Shown here: piece by piece, positions 17,966-26,337 of the stretch
Layout of the letters: the number at the start of each line of letters is the position of its first letter
Position numbering within the stretch: position 1 is the stretch's first letter
DNA from: HGM11416 sp034104345
GTDB taxonomy: Bacteria > Bacillota > Clostridia > Christensenellales > Borkfalkiaceae
Assembly: GCA_034104345.1 (NCBI GenBank)
Contig: JAXEDY010000027.1
Span: forward strand, 1 to 46,019
Length of the DNA stretch: 46,019 nucleotides
Direction: 5' to 3'
Made by a program: the position numbers and the translations under genes
Notes under the pieces: generated by a model
Seen by the model: only the letters and a program-made list of their open reading frames with translations
What the model was told of the DNA's origin: nothing
Database searches by the model: none

Positions 17966-19909
17966 ATGAGAAAAAAATCTATAATATCTTTATTTCTTGT
18001 TTTAATAATGGCATTCGGCGCGGCGGGATGCACCGCGGCGGGCGACGCCGCAAATCTTCCCGCAGGGGCGGTTGTCGGCGGCAAAGGGCTTGAAAACGGC
18101 AGCGCCGTAAAAGCGGACACAAGTTCGCAAACCCAAAACGAAAATCCGTTTATGCAAAACGGAAAAACAGACTACACCGTGGTTTACGACAAGAATATAT
18201 CGTCTATCGCAAACGTGTCGATCGCCGAACTTGTAAACCTTTATTACGAAGCGACGGGCTTAACGCTCGCGCAGGCTACCGCAGATACGGTAACTTACGA
18301 CGAAAACTCGAAGTTCATCGTGGTAGGCGACAACGAAATAACCCGCGCGGCGGGCGTTACCGCAGACTTTGCAACGCTCGGTTCTAACGGTTACGTTATA
18401 AAAACCGTTGGCAAATCGGTATTTTTGCTCGGCGCAGGCGACTGGGGAACAATTTGGGCTGCTTACGACTTTTTAGAAGAACAACTCGGCTACGATTATA
18501 TTTATACCGACGAAATTTTGTTCGACGAAGCGAAAGTTAAAAACAGCTCGCTCGTAAAACTCGACAAAGCTGTAAAACCCGATTGGGAATGGCGCGTCGT
18601 AGGCGACGGCGAACTTTCGAACAACAAAGACCTTCGCACCCGTTTCAGAATGCAGGAAAACACCGACGTCTGGAGTTCTTCGGGCGAGATTTCGATGTTC
18701 CATACCTTTTTCAGCCTGGCGTCGGGGAACTACGGATTCGTTCCTACGGCAGAATGCCTTTCGGCCCATAGAAACTGGTATAACTTGGATTATAAAGGCG
18801 CGCCGGGTTATCCCACTTGTCTTTGTTTCACGCGTGACCCCGACGGATTAAGCGACCAGGTTTTAAGCCGCATAATCGAACTTATAAAAATAGGCGGCAA
18901 CGGCAATTCGATAAACATAAACTTCTCGCAATTAGACCGTAACGAGTGGTGTTATTGCCCGTCGTGCTGTAAACAATTGGATAAATACGGCGGTTCGCCT
19001 TCGACAACGCAAATCTTGTTTATGAAGAATTATCTTTCTCCGAAACTCGATGCGTACGTAAAAGCTAACTGCCCCGAAAAAGACGTTACCGTTTATATGT
19101 ACGCATATTGGGGGACCAAACAACCTCCCGTATTCAGCGATTCGCAAATACCCGAACTTAAACTTCCTTCTAACTGCGGCGTTCAATATTGCACGGGGTT
19201 TCCCGAAAAAAATCCGATGAGCGAACTTTCCGAAGACTCTATGGCAAAACAATGGGCTAAAATAACCGATAAATTCGCGGTTATGGACTATTCTGAAAAC
19301 TTCGGCTCGTATATGCGCCATTTCGACGACTATAATAAAATTCAAACCAACATCGAATATTTCTTGAAATACGGCGGCGAAATTCACTATAACATGATGG
19401 CTTACGGCAATATAGCCAACACCGACTGGTCAAGACTTCACGGTTATCTAGAAAGCAAGTTAAGCTGGGACGTAACCGCCGACGTTAACGAACTTACCGA
19501 ACACTTCTTCGACGCCTATTATAAAGACGCCTCGCCTTATATGAAAGAATGGTTCTATTCATATAGGGCATGGTCCGAACTTTTCGATAAAAACAACGTT
19601 CACGGCGCAAGCGCTTTGTCGCTTGCTATGTGCAAAGCAATGGACGATTATGCCGAAAAGGCTTTCGACTCGATTTTAAAGTATAAATTCTCGGATCCCG
19701 ATCTTTACAAAAAACTTTACGACCGTATAAACTTAGAAACGCTTTGTTACAGATTCAACTATCTCGAAACATACAGATACGCGATTGAAGACTTAAAGAC
19801 TTTTGCAAACGACTTTAAAAAAGACTGCGCTTACTTCGGAATTCAAATGATAAGCGAATCGCAAAGTCTCGACACTTGGTATGCAAATTGCGGTTTTAAC
19901 AATTTATGA
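17966..19909 (+). CDS. DUF4838-domain lipoprotein (putative glycoside hydrolase/glycan-binding)
   Basis: A 647-residue lipoprotein. The start at 17966 follows AAGGAG, and the signal peptide ends MAFGAAGCTAA (lipobox). Residues 50-190 form an alpha-glucuronidase-like N-terminal alpha/beta domain (ending AGDWGTIWAAYDFLEEQLGYDYI), as found ahead of GH67-like barrels and DUF4838. The DUF4838 core includes INFSQLDRNEWCYCPSCCKQ, with two nearby Cys pairs, then a barrel-like region containing MDYSENFG and YGGEIHYNMMAYGN. Proteins of this family occur in polysaccharide loci, but the reaction is not established. It lies between a secreted Ig-like protein and Big_2 lipoproteins, all in one orientation with short gaps. 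Confidence 0.8.
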   Translation: MRKKSIISLFLVLIMAFGAAGCTAAGDAANLPAGAVVGGKGLENGSAVKADTSSQTQNENPFMQNGKTDYTVVYDKNISSIANVSIAELVNLYYEATGLTLAQATADTVTYDENSKFIVVGDNEITRAAGVTADFATLGSNGYVIKTVGKSVFLLGAGDWGTIWAAYDFLEEQLGYDYIYTDEILFDEAKVKNSSLVKLDKAVKPDWEWRVVGDGELSNNKDLRTRFRMQENTDVWSSSGEISMFHTFFSLASGNYGFVPTAECLSAHRNWYNLDYKGAPGYPTCLCFTRDPDGLSDQVLSRIIELIKIGGNGNSININFSQLDRNEWCYCPSCCKQLDKYGGSPSTTQILFMKNYLSPKLDAYVKANCPEKDVTVYMYAYWGTKQPPVFSDSQIPELKLPSNCGVQYCTGFPEKNPMSELSEDSMAKQWAKITDKFAVMDYSENFGSYMRHFDDYNKIQTNIEYFLKYGGEIHYNMMAYGNIANTDWSRLHGYLESKLSWDVTADVNELTEHFFDAYYKDASPYMKEWFYSYRAWSELFDKNNVHGASALSLAMCKAMDDYAEKAFDSILKYKFSDPDLYKKLYDRINLETLCYRFNYLETYRYAIEDLKTFANDFKKDCAYFGIQMISESQSLDTWYANCGFNNL

Positions 19910-19928
19910 GTTATAAGGGGAATAAATT

Positions 19929-20561
19929 ATGAAAAAAATAATAAGAACCTTAATTTTGTGTTTATGCCTGTGCCTTGCCGCTTCGGTTTTTGCCTGCGGC
20001 AAGGGAGGCGGCTCGTCGAGCGGCAGTTCTTCGGGTGGTTCGTCCGGCTCGTCGGGTAGTGCCGAAATCGTATTCTATCTCGTAGAAAAAGCCGAAGTTA
20101 AAGAATATACGAATTTGGAACTTTCCTACAGCCTTACGGGTTTTTCGGTTGCCGACGTCGTTTGGAAAAGCGAAAACACGCAGATAGCAACCGTTTCGGC
20201 GGGCATTGTTACCGGCGTTAAAGAAGGCGTAACCAAAATAACCGCAACCGCGGGCGATATCGTGCGCGAATGTGAAGTAACCGTAACCAAAAACTCGTCG
20301 TATCCCGTGCTGGTTTTATCGCAGGAAGACTGTATGCCACGCGTAGGCGGAAGCGTTTTGATTAAAGCAAGCGTCCGCTTTAACGGCGAAATTCAGGATT
20401 TTTCTGATTTTAGCTGGAAGTCGCTTAACGAAGATATAGCTACCGTTTCGGCAGGCGAAGTTTTCGGCGTAGCGAAAGGAGAAACCGCCGTGGTCGTTTC
20501 GGCAACGTTTAACGGCGTGTATCTCGAAGAAACGGTAAGGGTTGTTATAACTGCCGAATAA
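19929..20561 (+). CDS. Small lipoprotein with two Big_2-type Ig-like domains
   Basis: A 210-residue lipoprotein with lipobox AASVFACGKG (Cys about 23), followed by a Gly/Ser linker of about 20 residues. Two bacterial Ig-like group 2 domains follow (about 45-125 and 126-210), each with the hallmark ENTQIATVSAGIVTGVKEG / NEDIATVSAGEVFGVAKGE. The protein has no catalytic domain. It may act as a spacer, an adaptor or a surface binder. SD AAGGGG precedes the ATG. Confidence 0.88.
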   Translation: MKKIIRTLILCLCLCLAASVFACGKGGGSSSGSSSGGSSGSSGSAEIVFYLVEKAEVKEYTNLELSYSLTGFSVADVVWKSENTQIATVSAGIVTGVKEGVTKITATAGDIVRECEVTVTKNSSYPVLVLSQEDCMPRVGGSVLIKASVRFNGEIQDFSDFSWKSLNEDIATVSAGEVFGVAKGETAVVVSATFNGVYLEETVRVVITAE

Positions 20562-20571
20562 AAAATAAGCC

Positions 20572-20652
20572 GCGCTCGGCGCAAATATCGGTTTGAGCCG
20601 AGCGGGCGCAAAAATCGGAAAAATGCAGATTTCGGTCGGTGAGGACCGAAAA
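20572..20652 (+). other. Two hairpins between the Big_2 lipoprotein genes
   Basis: CGCTCGGC (about 20574-20581) pairs with GCCGAGCG (about 20597-20604), and TTCGGTC pairs with GACCGAA (about 20632-20650). Neither has a following T-run. They may protect the upstream mRNA or reduce read-through into the very long next gene. The GCCGAGCGGG string also occurs at about 1225 and 43139. Confidence 0.4.
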
Positions 20653-20683
20653 AGCATTAAAAAATATTATCAGGAGGATAATT

Positions 20684-23600
20684 ATGAAACTTAAAAAGGC
20701 ACTCATTCTGCTTGCTATCTGCGCGTTGTCGTTAACAGCGTTTGCATGCGGAACCGATTCCGGAAGTTCAACCCCCGATCCCGAACCTCAGGTGGTCGAG
20801 ATAGTTCTTTCGGACAGCGAAGTTACGCTTATCACAGGACAAAGCAAAACCATAACCGCTACGGTTACGGGAAGCGACGAGGCACCCGAATGGCTTACTT
20901 CGAACAGCAATGTAGCAACCGTTGCGGGCGGCGAAATAACCGCCGTAAGCGAAGGCGAGGCGGATATTTCCGCAAAAATCGGCGAAGTAAGCGCGGTTTG
21001 CAAGGTAACGGTTAAAAATCCCGTTACAGTAACGGTAGATAAAGACAAACTTACCTTAAACGCAAACACCTGGACGGACAGCCAAGGCACCGTTTTCGGA
21101 AAAACTTCCGAAAAAATAACTGCCGCGTTACAAGTAAACGGAGAACCCGCAGACGCGGAAATCGCATACAAGAGTTTAAACGAACAAATTGCGACCGTAT
21201 CAGCCGACGGCACGGTTACCGGCGTTAAGATAGGCACCGCCAACATCGAAGCAAGCGCGGTTTATAACGGCGAAACCTATAAAGCCACCGTTACCGTAAC
21301 CGTTAAAAAAGTTGACGTAGATTCTATCGAAGCGTTCACTTTCGGCGGCGATAAAAACGAATGGGTTATCGACGTAGCCCGCTTCGGTTTGACTGCCGAT
21401 GACGTTATCGCTATCTATTACAAAGAAAGCGGCGACGATTTCGTTCAGATCGACGAAGTGACCGGCGAAATTATTTACGACGGTAACAACGCCAAAGTTA
21501 TTACCGAGGGCATCGACATCGATTCGAAAGAAAAACCCGACGAAGTGGTTATCGAAACCGAAGACCTTTTAATTACCATTCGAATTGCATACGTTACCGC
21601 CAAAAACGTTGAATTTGTAAGCGAAGCGTCGCCCATGCTGATAGGCGACAGCAAGCACTTCAAACTCTATGCGTTCGGCGTTGAGGTATCGGAAAGCGCG
21701 GAATGGTCGGTTAATAAAAGTTATATCGCAAACATCAGCAACGACGGCGTTATAACCGCAGTCAATTACGGCACCGCCGTTATCACCGCAAAAGTTTACG
21801 GATATACTTATACAACCACGCAGGTAGTATTAAAAGAAAAAGAAATTCCCGCCGAAAACAGCGTTAAAAAAGAAGTTCATAATTATGCTTCGGGCGCTGA
21901 TCTTAAAGGCTGGATGGTTGTAACTCACGGCGAATTTGCCATAGGCGACTGGATATCTTTCACGTTTACCCCCGAAGTAGATCTCCCCGGACATCAGGTG
22001 TTCGTTTATTACGGACTTAACAACTGTATGCCGGAAGACAGAGCTAAAAGTTATCCTAACGGCGTAGCGTTCGCTATCGCAGGAACTAAAAAAACCTCTG
22101 CAAACATGTTCGACGATTCTTCGTTCGTAGTGTTGGATAGCCAAGGCAACAAGCTCGGTTCTATCGCAAAAGGCACGGGCGCGGGCACTTTCAAGGCGGG
22201 CGAAACTTATAAGGTATTCGTTAAAATTCCCGACGACGGTTCTGTCGATCACGATATTTATATCAAATTTTCAAGCGAAACACACCTCGTTCAAGATCAG
22301 GTTTATCTCGGCGTGGTTGCCTGGAGAGATCATTTAGACAACTTAAATCCCGAAATATATCCGCAAGACGTAAAAGGTTACGCTTATAACGGCGAAACCA
22401 AAGGCGAAACCGTCAATCTCGATAAAACGCTTACCTTTAGAGCAAGCGAATTTGCCACCAAAAATACTATCGACCTTGCAGAACTCGGTATCGAAGGCGA
22501 AGTAATCGGCGCAAACGTTATCGGCGCGCGCGGCGAATTTATCGTTAAAAACGCAAGCGGCGTTCCCGTTGTAGAAAACGGTAAACTTACCCTCGTTAAC
22601 AACTTCTTAACGCAGGCGGGCACCCAAGGCGTTAAAACTTTCGAAATCGAACTCGACGAAAAGAAATTCGTTTTAAAACTCGAAGTAATAGCCGCCGACG
22701 AAAAAGCGAGCGACGCCGTCGTTTTAATGCAAGGCGATGCGGACAAGGTTTTGGTTGGCGCGCAAAAAATGGTTAGCGATATTCAAGCGGGAAAAACGTT
22801 ATTTGCTTTCGATTATTATGCAAGCGGCATAAGCGGCAGCGAGTATCTCTACCTTCAGATAGGCGCGCGTCATATCTATCTTAAAGCAGACCAGGCGTGG
22901 ATTCACTCTACCTGGGATACGAGTCGTTACGAATATATCACCGCCGACTTTATTAAAGTGTTCGACGCCGATGGCAATTTGGTTACCGATACTGTATCAT
23001 GGGCAGACAGCAAAATGTTCGGCAGCACTCAAAACTCTATGCAGGCAGGTAAATGGTATAAAGTATTTATAAATATGGAAGGCAGAGCGTGGGGCGACGA
23101 TTTATGTCTTAATCCTTCGTATGTTTCGGTTGCGGGCGTTATGGCTAAAACCGTTAATTCAAACGCATATATTGCGAACGCCACCACTTGCTCTCCCGCA
23201 GAACTTGCCGGCATTTCGATTAAACAAAGCGAAATCACCATCCCCGACGACGGCGAACAAGCACTTATAGTAAGCCTTTCTTCGGTTATGCAGGGCGCAA
23301 CCGTAACTTATAAATCTTCGAACGAACAAGTTGCCACCGTTACCGCAGACGGCGTTGTTCAAGCTCAAAAAGCGGGCGTTGCAATCATTACCGCAACCGC
23401 TATGGGTAAAGAAGCAACCTGCGTCGTAAACGTTTTGGCTAACCTTGCCGCACAGGAAGGCACTAAAACCCAACTCACCACGGCTATCGGCTCGTGGCTT
23501 CCCGGAACTTTCGATGTAGGTGCCGCAGGTTCTAACACCAACGTAAACCCCGCGTATATTCCCGGCGAAGACTTCGGCGATTTCAATATGCTCGAAGTAG

Positions 23601-25036
23601 ACGTAACCTTTAAAGCGGACGCTCCCGCGGGTTATCTCCATATTTACGAATATCAGGGCAGAAAAAGCGACGTATGGCCTCCCATTACAAAAAGGTCTGC
23701 CGTTATCGGTCAAGACGCTTACGTTGCCGGAACTAAAGACGGCGCAATTTCTCCGACTGCAGCATTTAACGATTTAAGAATTTACGACTTAACCGACGGA
23801 AATAAGGAATATCGTGAAAGCGCTATCGAATGGCAGGCAGGGCATACCTATAAAATTTTAATCGCACTCCACGGCGACAACTCGATAGGTTTTTGGTATA
23901 CCACTTCGCTTCTTTACACAAAAGACGGTTATACCAACGGCGTATACTCTTATTGGAATATGCCTGATTACGCGCTCGACGTATTGTCTGTTATCAGTTT
24001 CGGCAACTTCTACGGCGCGTATAAAGTTGCGGGCTCGGATATCACTCTCGATGCCGAAGATAACATCGTAAGAGTGGAATCGACGCTTCAACTTAACGCA
24101 ACCGTTTCCGGAATCGCAGACAAAACAATTACGTTTACGTCTTCGAACGACGATATTGCAACTGTTTCCGAAAGCGGTCTGGTTACCGGAATTGCACCCG
24201 GAACCGTAGTTATAACCGCAACCAACGCCGAAGGTAAAAGCGCGAGCAAAGAACTTACCGTTAAAGCGAAATCCGACGAAGTTGAAGTTTCGTTGAGAGT
24301 TAACAACGTTCAATTCGAAAAAAAATTCGTTAAAAAAGGCGAAGTTTTATCCGCTCCCGTTGCACCCGAATTTATAGGGTATAATTTCTCGGGCTGGTTT
24401 AACGGCGAAGAATTATTCGATTTTTCGGCTGCGCTTGACAACAACGTTATTTTAAACGCAAAATATGAACTTGCAGGCGAAACCTCTACGCTCGGCGAAG
24501 CAACCAAATATACCGCTACCAAAACTTATTATATGGTAGAAAACGGTAACGCTATCGTTGAAAATCACGCGGCAGGCAAAGATTATTTAACCTTTAAGTT
24601 CCGCACATATACCGAAATGACCGAAACGGATATACTTTACCTTCAGGTCGGCGCAAGACATATCGCGATAGGTAAAGATAACACCGCGTTCGTTGCTTAT
24701 TGGGATGTTACCCGTAGAGACGCCATTCCCGCCGACGCCGTTTGCATTTACGATGAAAACGGAACGCTCGTAAGAGATGCGGTTTTGTGGTCGGCTAACG
24801 GCAACGTAAATAACGGTTCGATAGAAGAAGGAAGCGTTACAGGTTCGTTGGAGGTAGGCAAAACCTACACCGTGGTAATCAACATAGAATGCCGTGCATG
24901 GGACGACGCGCAGATGGGAGTTGCTTATAACGGCGGCACTTTTGCCGATCTGCCCGACGCAGGTATTCGTATCAACGCTTGCGGCGGATTGCTTTCGACT
25001 TTCAAATACGTAGGAATTTCCGCTAAAAACGCGTAA
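20684..25036 (+). CDS. 1450-residue multi-domain surface lipoprotein (Big_2, repeat modules, Listeria-Bacteroides repeat)
   Basis: The start at 20684 follows AGGAGG; the upstream in-frame ATG lacks an SD. The signal peptide ends SLTAFACGTD (lipobox). Domain order by eye: Big_2 domains at about 30-105 and 106-205; a linker plus a third Big_2 to about 395; a beta-rich module (A1, about 400-560); a beta domain; module A2 with LYLQIGARHIYLK (about 675-835); a fourth Big_2; a larger related module B ending SFGNFYGAYK (about 930-1120); a fifth Big_2; a Listeria-Bacteroides repeat (IGYNFSGWFNGEELFDF, about 1225); and module A4 with LYLQVGARHIAIG to the C-terminus. Each module contains a G-x-x-Y-x-V/I strand preceded by an acidic turn. 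No catalytic residues are evident. It is likely a carbohydrate-capturing surface protein. Confidence 0.85.
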   Translation: MKLKKALILLAICALSLTAFACGTDSGSSTPDPEPQVVEIVLSDSEVTLITGQSKTITATVTGSDEAPEWLTSNSNVATVAGGEITAVSEGEADISAKIGEVSAVCKVTVKNPVTVTVDKDKLTLNANTWTDSQGTVFGKTSEKITAALQVNGEPADAEIAYKSLNEQIATVSADGTVTGVKIGTANIEASAVYNGETYKATVTVTVKKVDVDSIEAFTFGGDKNEWVIDVARFGLTADDVIAIYYKESGDDFVQIDEVTGEIIYDGNNAKVITEGIDIDSKEKPDEVVIETEDLLITIRIAYVTAKNVEFVSEASPMLIGDSKHFKLYAFGVEVSESAEWSVNKSYIANISNDGVITAVNYGTAVITAKVYGYTYTTTQVVLKEKEIPAENSVKKEVHNYASGADLKGWMVVTHGEFAIGDWISFTFTPEVDLPGHQVFVYYGLNNCMPEDRAKSYPNGVAFAIAGTKKTSANMFDDSSFVVLDSQGNKLGSIAKGTGAGTFKAGETYKVFVKIPDDGSVDHDIYIKFSSETHLVQDQVYLGVVAWRDHLDNLNPEIYPQDVKGYAYNGETKGETVNLDKTLTFRASEFATKNTIDLAELGIEGEVIGANVIGARGEFIVKNASGVPVVENGKLTLVNNFLTQAGTQGVKTFEIELDEKKFVLKLEVIAADEKASDAVVLMQGDADKVLVGAQKMVSDIQAGKTLFAFDYYASGISGSEYLYLQIGARHIYLKADQAWIHSTWDTSRYEYITADFIKVFDADGNLVTDTVSWADSKMFGSTQNSMQAGKWYKVFINMEGRAWGDDLCLNPSYVSVAGVMAKTVNSNAYIANATTCSPAELAGISIKQSEITIPDDGEQALIVSLSSVMQGATVTYKSSNEQVATVTADGVVQAQKAGVAIITATAMGKEATCVVNVLANLAAQEGTKTQLTTAIGSWLPGTFDVGAAGSNTNVNPAYIPGEDFGDFNMLEVDVTFKADAPAGYLHIYEYQGRKSDVWPPITKRSAVIGQDAYVAGTKDGAISPTAAFNDLRIYDLTDGNKEYRESAIEWQAGHTYKILIALHGDNSIGFWYTTSLLYTKDGYTNGVYSYWNMPDYALDVLSVISFGNFYGAYKVAGSDITLDAEDNIVRVESTLQLNATVSGIADKTITFTSSNDDIATVSESGLVTGIAPGTVVITATNAEGKSASKELTVKAKSDEVEVSLRVNNVQFEKKFVKKGEVLSAPVAPEFIGYNFSGWFNGEELFDFSAALDNNVILNAKYELAGETSTLGEATKYTATKTYYMVENGNAIVENHAAGKDYLTFKFRTYTEMTETDILYLQVGARHIAIGKDNTAFVAYWDVTRRDAIPADAVCIYDENGTLVRDAVLWSANGNVNNGSIEEGSVTGSLEVGKTYTVVINIECRAWDDAQMGVAYNGGTFADLPDAGIRINACGGLLSTFKYVGISAKNA

Positions 25037-25047
25037 TTTTACGCACA

Positions 25048-25094
25048 AAAATCGCTTAGCCGCTTTGCCGAAAAGCGGGGCGGCTAAACGATTT
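25048..25094 (+). terminator. Long hairpin at the end of the surface-protein operon
   Basis: AAATCG-TTAGCCGC pairs with GCGGCTAA-CGATTT (one bulge), and the inner CGCTTT/AAAGCG continues the stem. It lies 12 nt after the stop codon. There is no strong T-run on the plus strand, so it may act as a 3'-end stabiliser or with a short U-stretch. Confidence 0.5.
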
Positions 25095-25133
25095 AAATTA
25101 CTTATTACTATTTATTGCTAATCCAATCTTTTT

Positions 25134-25303
25134 TTGCAAGGTTTCGGGCTGCCGTTTGCTTTTGGCGCGGCAGCCTGAAATGCAAAAATAACTATTTCGT
25201 TTTATTTAGGAATTCCAATCGTTATCACTAATTATTTTTGCGGGCATAAATCGGTTTTTGCAAAGCCATAAACGTATGGCAAATACGATTTCGGTCGTTT
25301 GCC
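25134..25303. other. Hairpin-rich non-coding gap between convergent genes
   Basis: No gene is visible in 25037-25327. At 25134-25185, TTGCA..TTTCGGGCTGCCG pairs with CGGCAGCCTGAAATGCAA. At about 25268-25283, GCCATA pairs with TATGGC. At about 25278-25303, GGCAAA..CGA pairs with TCGTTTGCC; the last two overlap and are alternatives. This separates the plus-strand surface operon from the minus-strand AraC gene. Confidence 0.4.
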
Positions 25304-25327
25304 TTGCAAAAGCCGCCTTTTCGGTAA

Positions 25328-26173
25328 TTAGCGATGACGAATGGAATCCCTGTATTGCAGGGGAGACATTCCCGTTTGTTTTTTAAACAATCGGCTGAAA
25401 TAAAAGGGATCGTCGAAACCGAGCATCCACGAAATTTCTTTAATCGAATTTTTGTTTTCGGTTAAAAGATATTTTGCGCGTTCCATTTTAATGGTTATCT
25501 GATAGGCGTGCGGGCTTAACCCGAATTGCTTTGTAAAAAGGTGCGTAAACCGCGAAACCGAAAGATTTGCAATGTTTGCAAGGTCCGAAACGGTCGAATT
25601 CGAAAGGGTGTCGTGCATTTGCAAAAGCACTTCGCCGAATCGTTCGCCGCTCGCTTTGCTTTCAAACTCGGCGTTGTTTTTCGAATGTTTTGCGATTTCG
25701 GCTAAAATAATCAAAAGTCTGCCGTTGTTCGAACATTCCGCGCCGAATCTTCCCGTCATAAGCCCCACCAGAATTTCGTTTATCTGCTGTGTTAAAACGT
25801 GGTTCGTTCCGAGGTTAATAACCTTTTCGCCCGCAATGTTAAGTTGGTTTAAAACGTCTTCGATAATCGTTCCGTAAAAGTGTATCCAGAACGCTTCGCA
25901 GGTGGGTTCGTTCAAATAAGCGTAAAGCTGCGGTTCGTTAGGCTTAAAAAGCAAAACGGTGCCTTCGCCGAACGTTTTATCAGACCTGCCGAAGTTTACG
26001 CGCATACTGCCGCGAACGATATAAATAAGTTGATAATCGGCCCTGCCGTGCGGGCGCTTTGTGCTGAACACGCGCGAATTTATTATATAGTGCCCCGCAT
26101 TGTTTACGCATAGCGGAATTTCTGTGTTTATGCCTTTAAGTTCGGCACGGTTATACTCGATCAAACTGTCCAT
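25328..26173 (-). CDS. AraC-family transcriptional regulator
   Basis: A 281-residue regulator. The N-terminal cupin-like sugar-sensing domain (about 15-140) contains HGRADYQLIYIVRGSMRV and LFKPNEPQLYAY. The C-terminal double helix-turn-helix (about 180-281) shows VSDLANIANLSVSRFTHLF and the second-helix signature IKEISWMLGFDDPFYFSRLF. Such proteins typically activate sugar-degradation genes. It is divergent from the GH43 gene, with overlapping promoter regions, and could also act on the direct repeats before the GH35 gene. Confidence 0.93.
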   Translation of the reverse strand: MDSLIEYNRAELKGINTEIPLCVNNAGHYIINSRVFSTKRPHGRADYQLIYIVRGSMRVNFGRSDKTFGEGTVLLFKPNEPQLYAYLNEPTCEAFWIHFYGTIIEDVLNQLNIAGEKVINLGTNHVLTQQINEILVGLMTGRFGAECSNNGRLLIILAEIAKHSKNNAEFESKASGERFGEVLLQMHDTLSNSTVSDLANIANLSVSRFTHLFTKQFGLSPHAYQITIKMERAKYLLTENKNSIKEISWMLGFDDPFYFSRLFKKQTGMSPLQYRDSIRHR

Positions 26174-26199
26174 AATCTTAACAAAAACCCTTTAATTAC

Positions 26200-26228
26200 T
26201 TGAAAAAATCGCACATTTGCGTTATAAT
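26200..26228 (+). promoter_or_regulatory. Sigma-A promoter of the GH43 gene
   Basis: TTGAAA (26200-26205), 17 nt, perfect TATAAT (26223-26228). The leader to the ATG is about 100 nt. Confidence 0.8.
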
Positions 26229-26265
26229 GTATAAGCCGATGGAAAAACGATTTTTAAACATGTAA

Positions 26266-26295
26266 ATTATATCACGGTTTAATGTAAAAAAGCAA
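26266..26295 (-). promoter_or_regulatory. Promoter of the AraC regulator gene
   Basis: Read on the minus strand: TTGCTT (26295-26290), 18 nt, perfect TATAAT (26271-26266). The transcript would run toward 26173. It lies 37 bp inside the leader of the divergent GH43 transcript, so the two promoters point through each other. Confidence 0.6.
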
Positions 26296-26337
26296 GAAAA
26301 TCCATCTTTCGGCACAATATTTTAAAAGAGTATTTTT

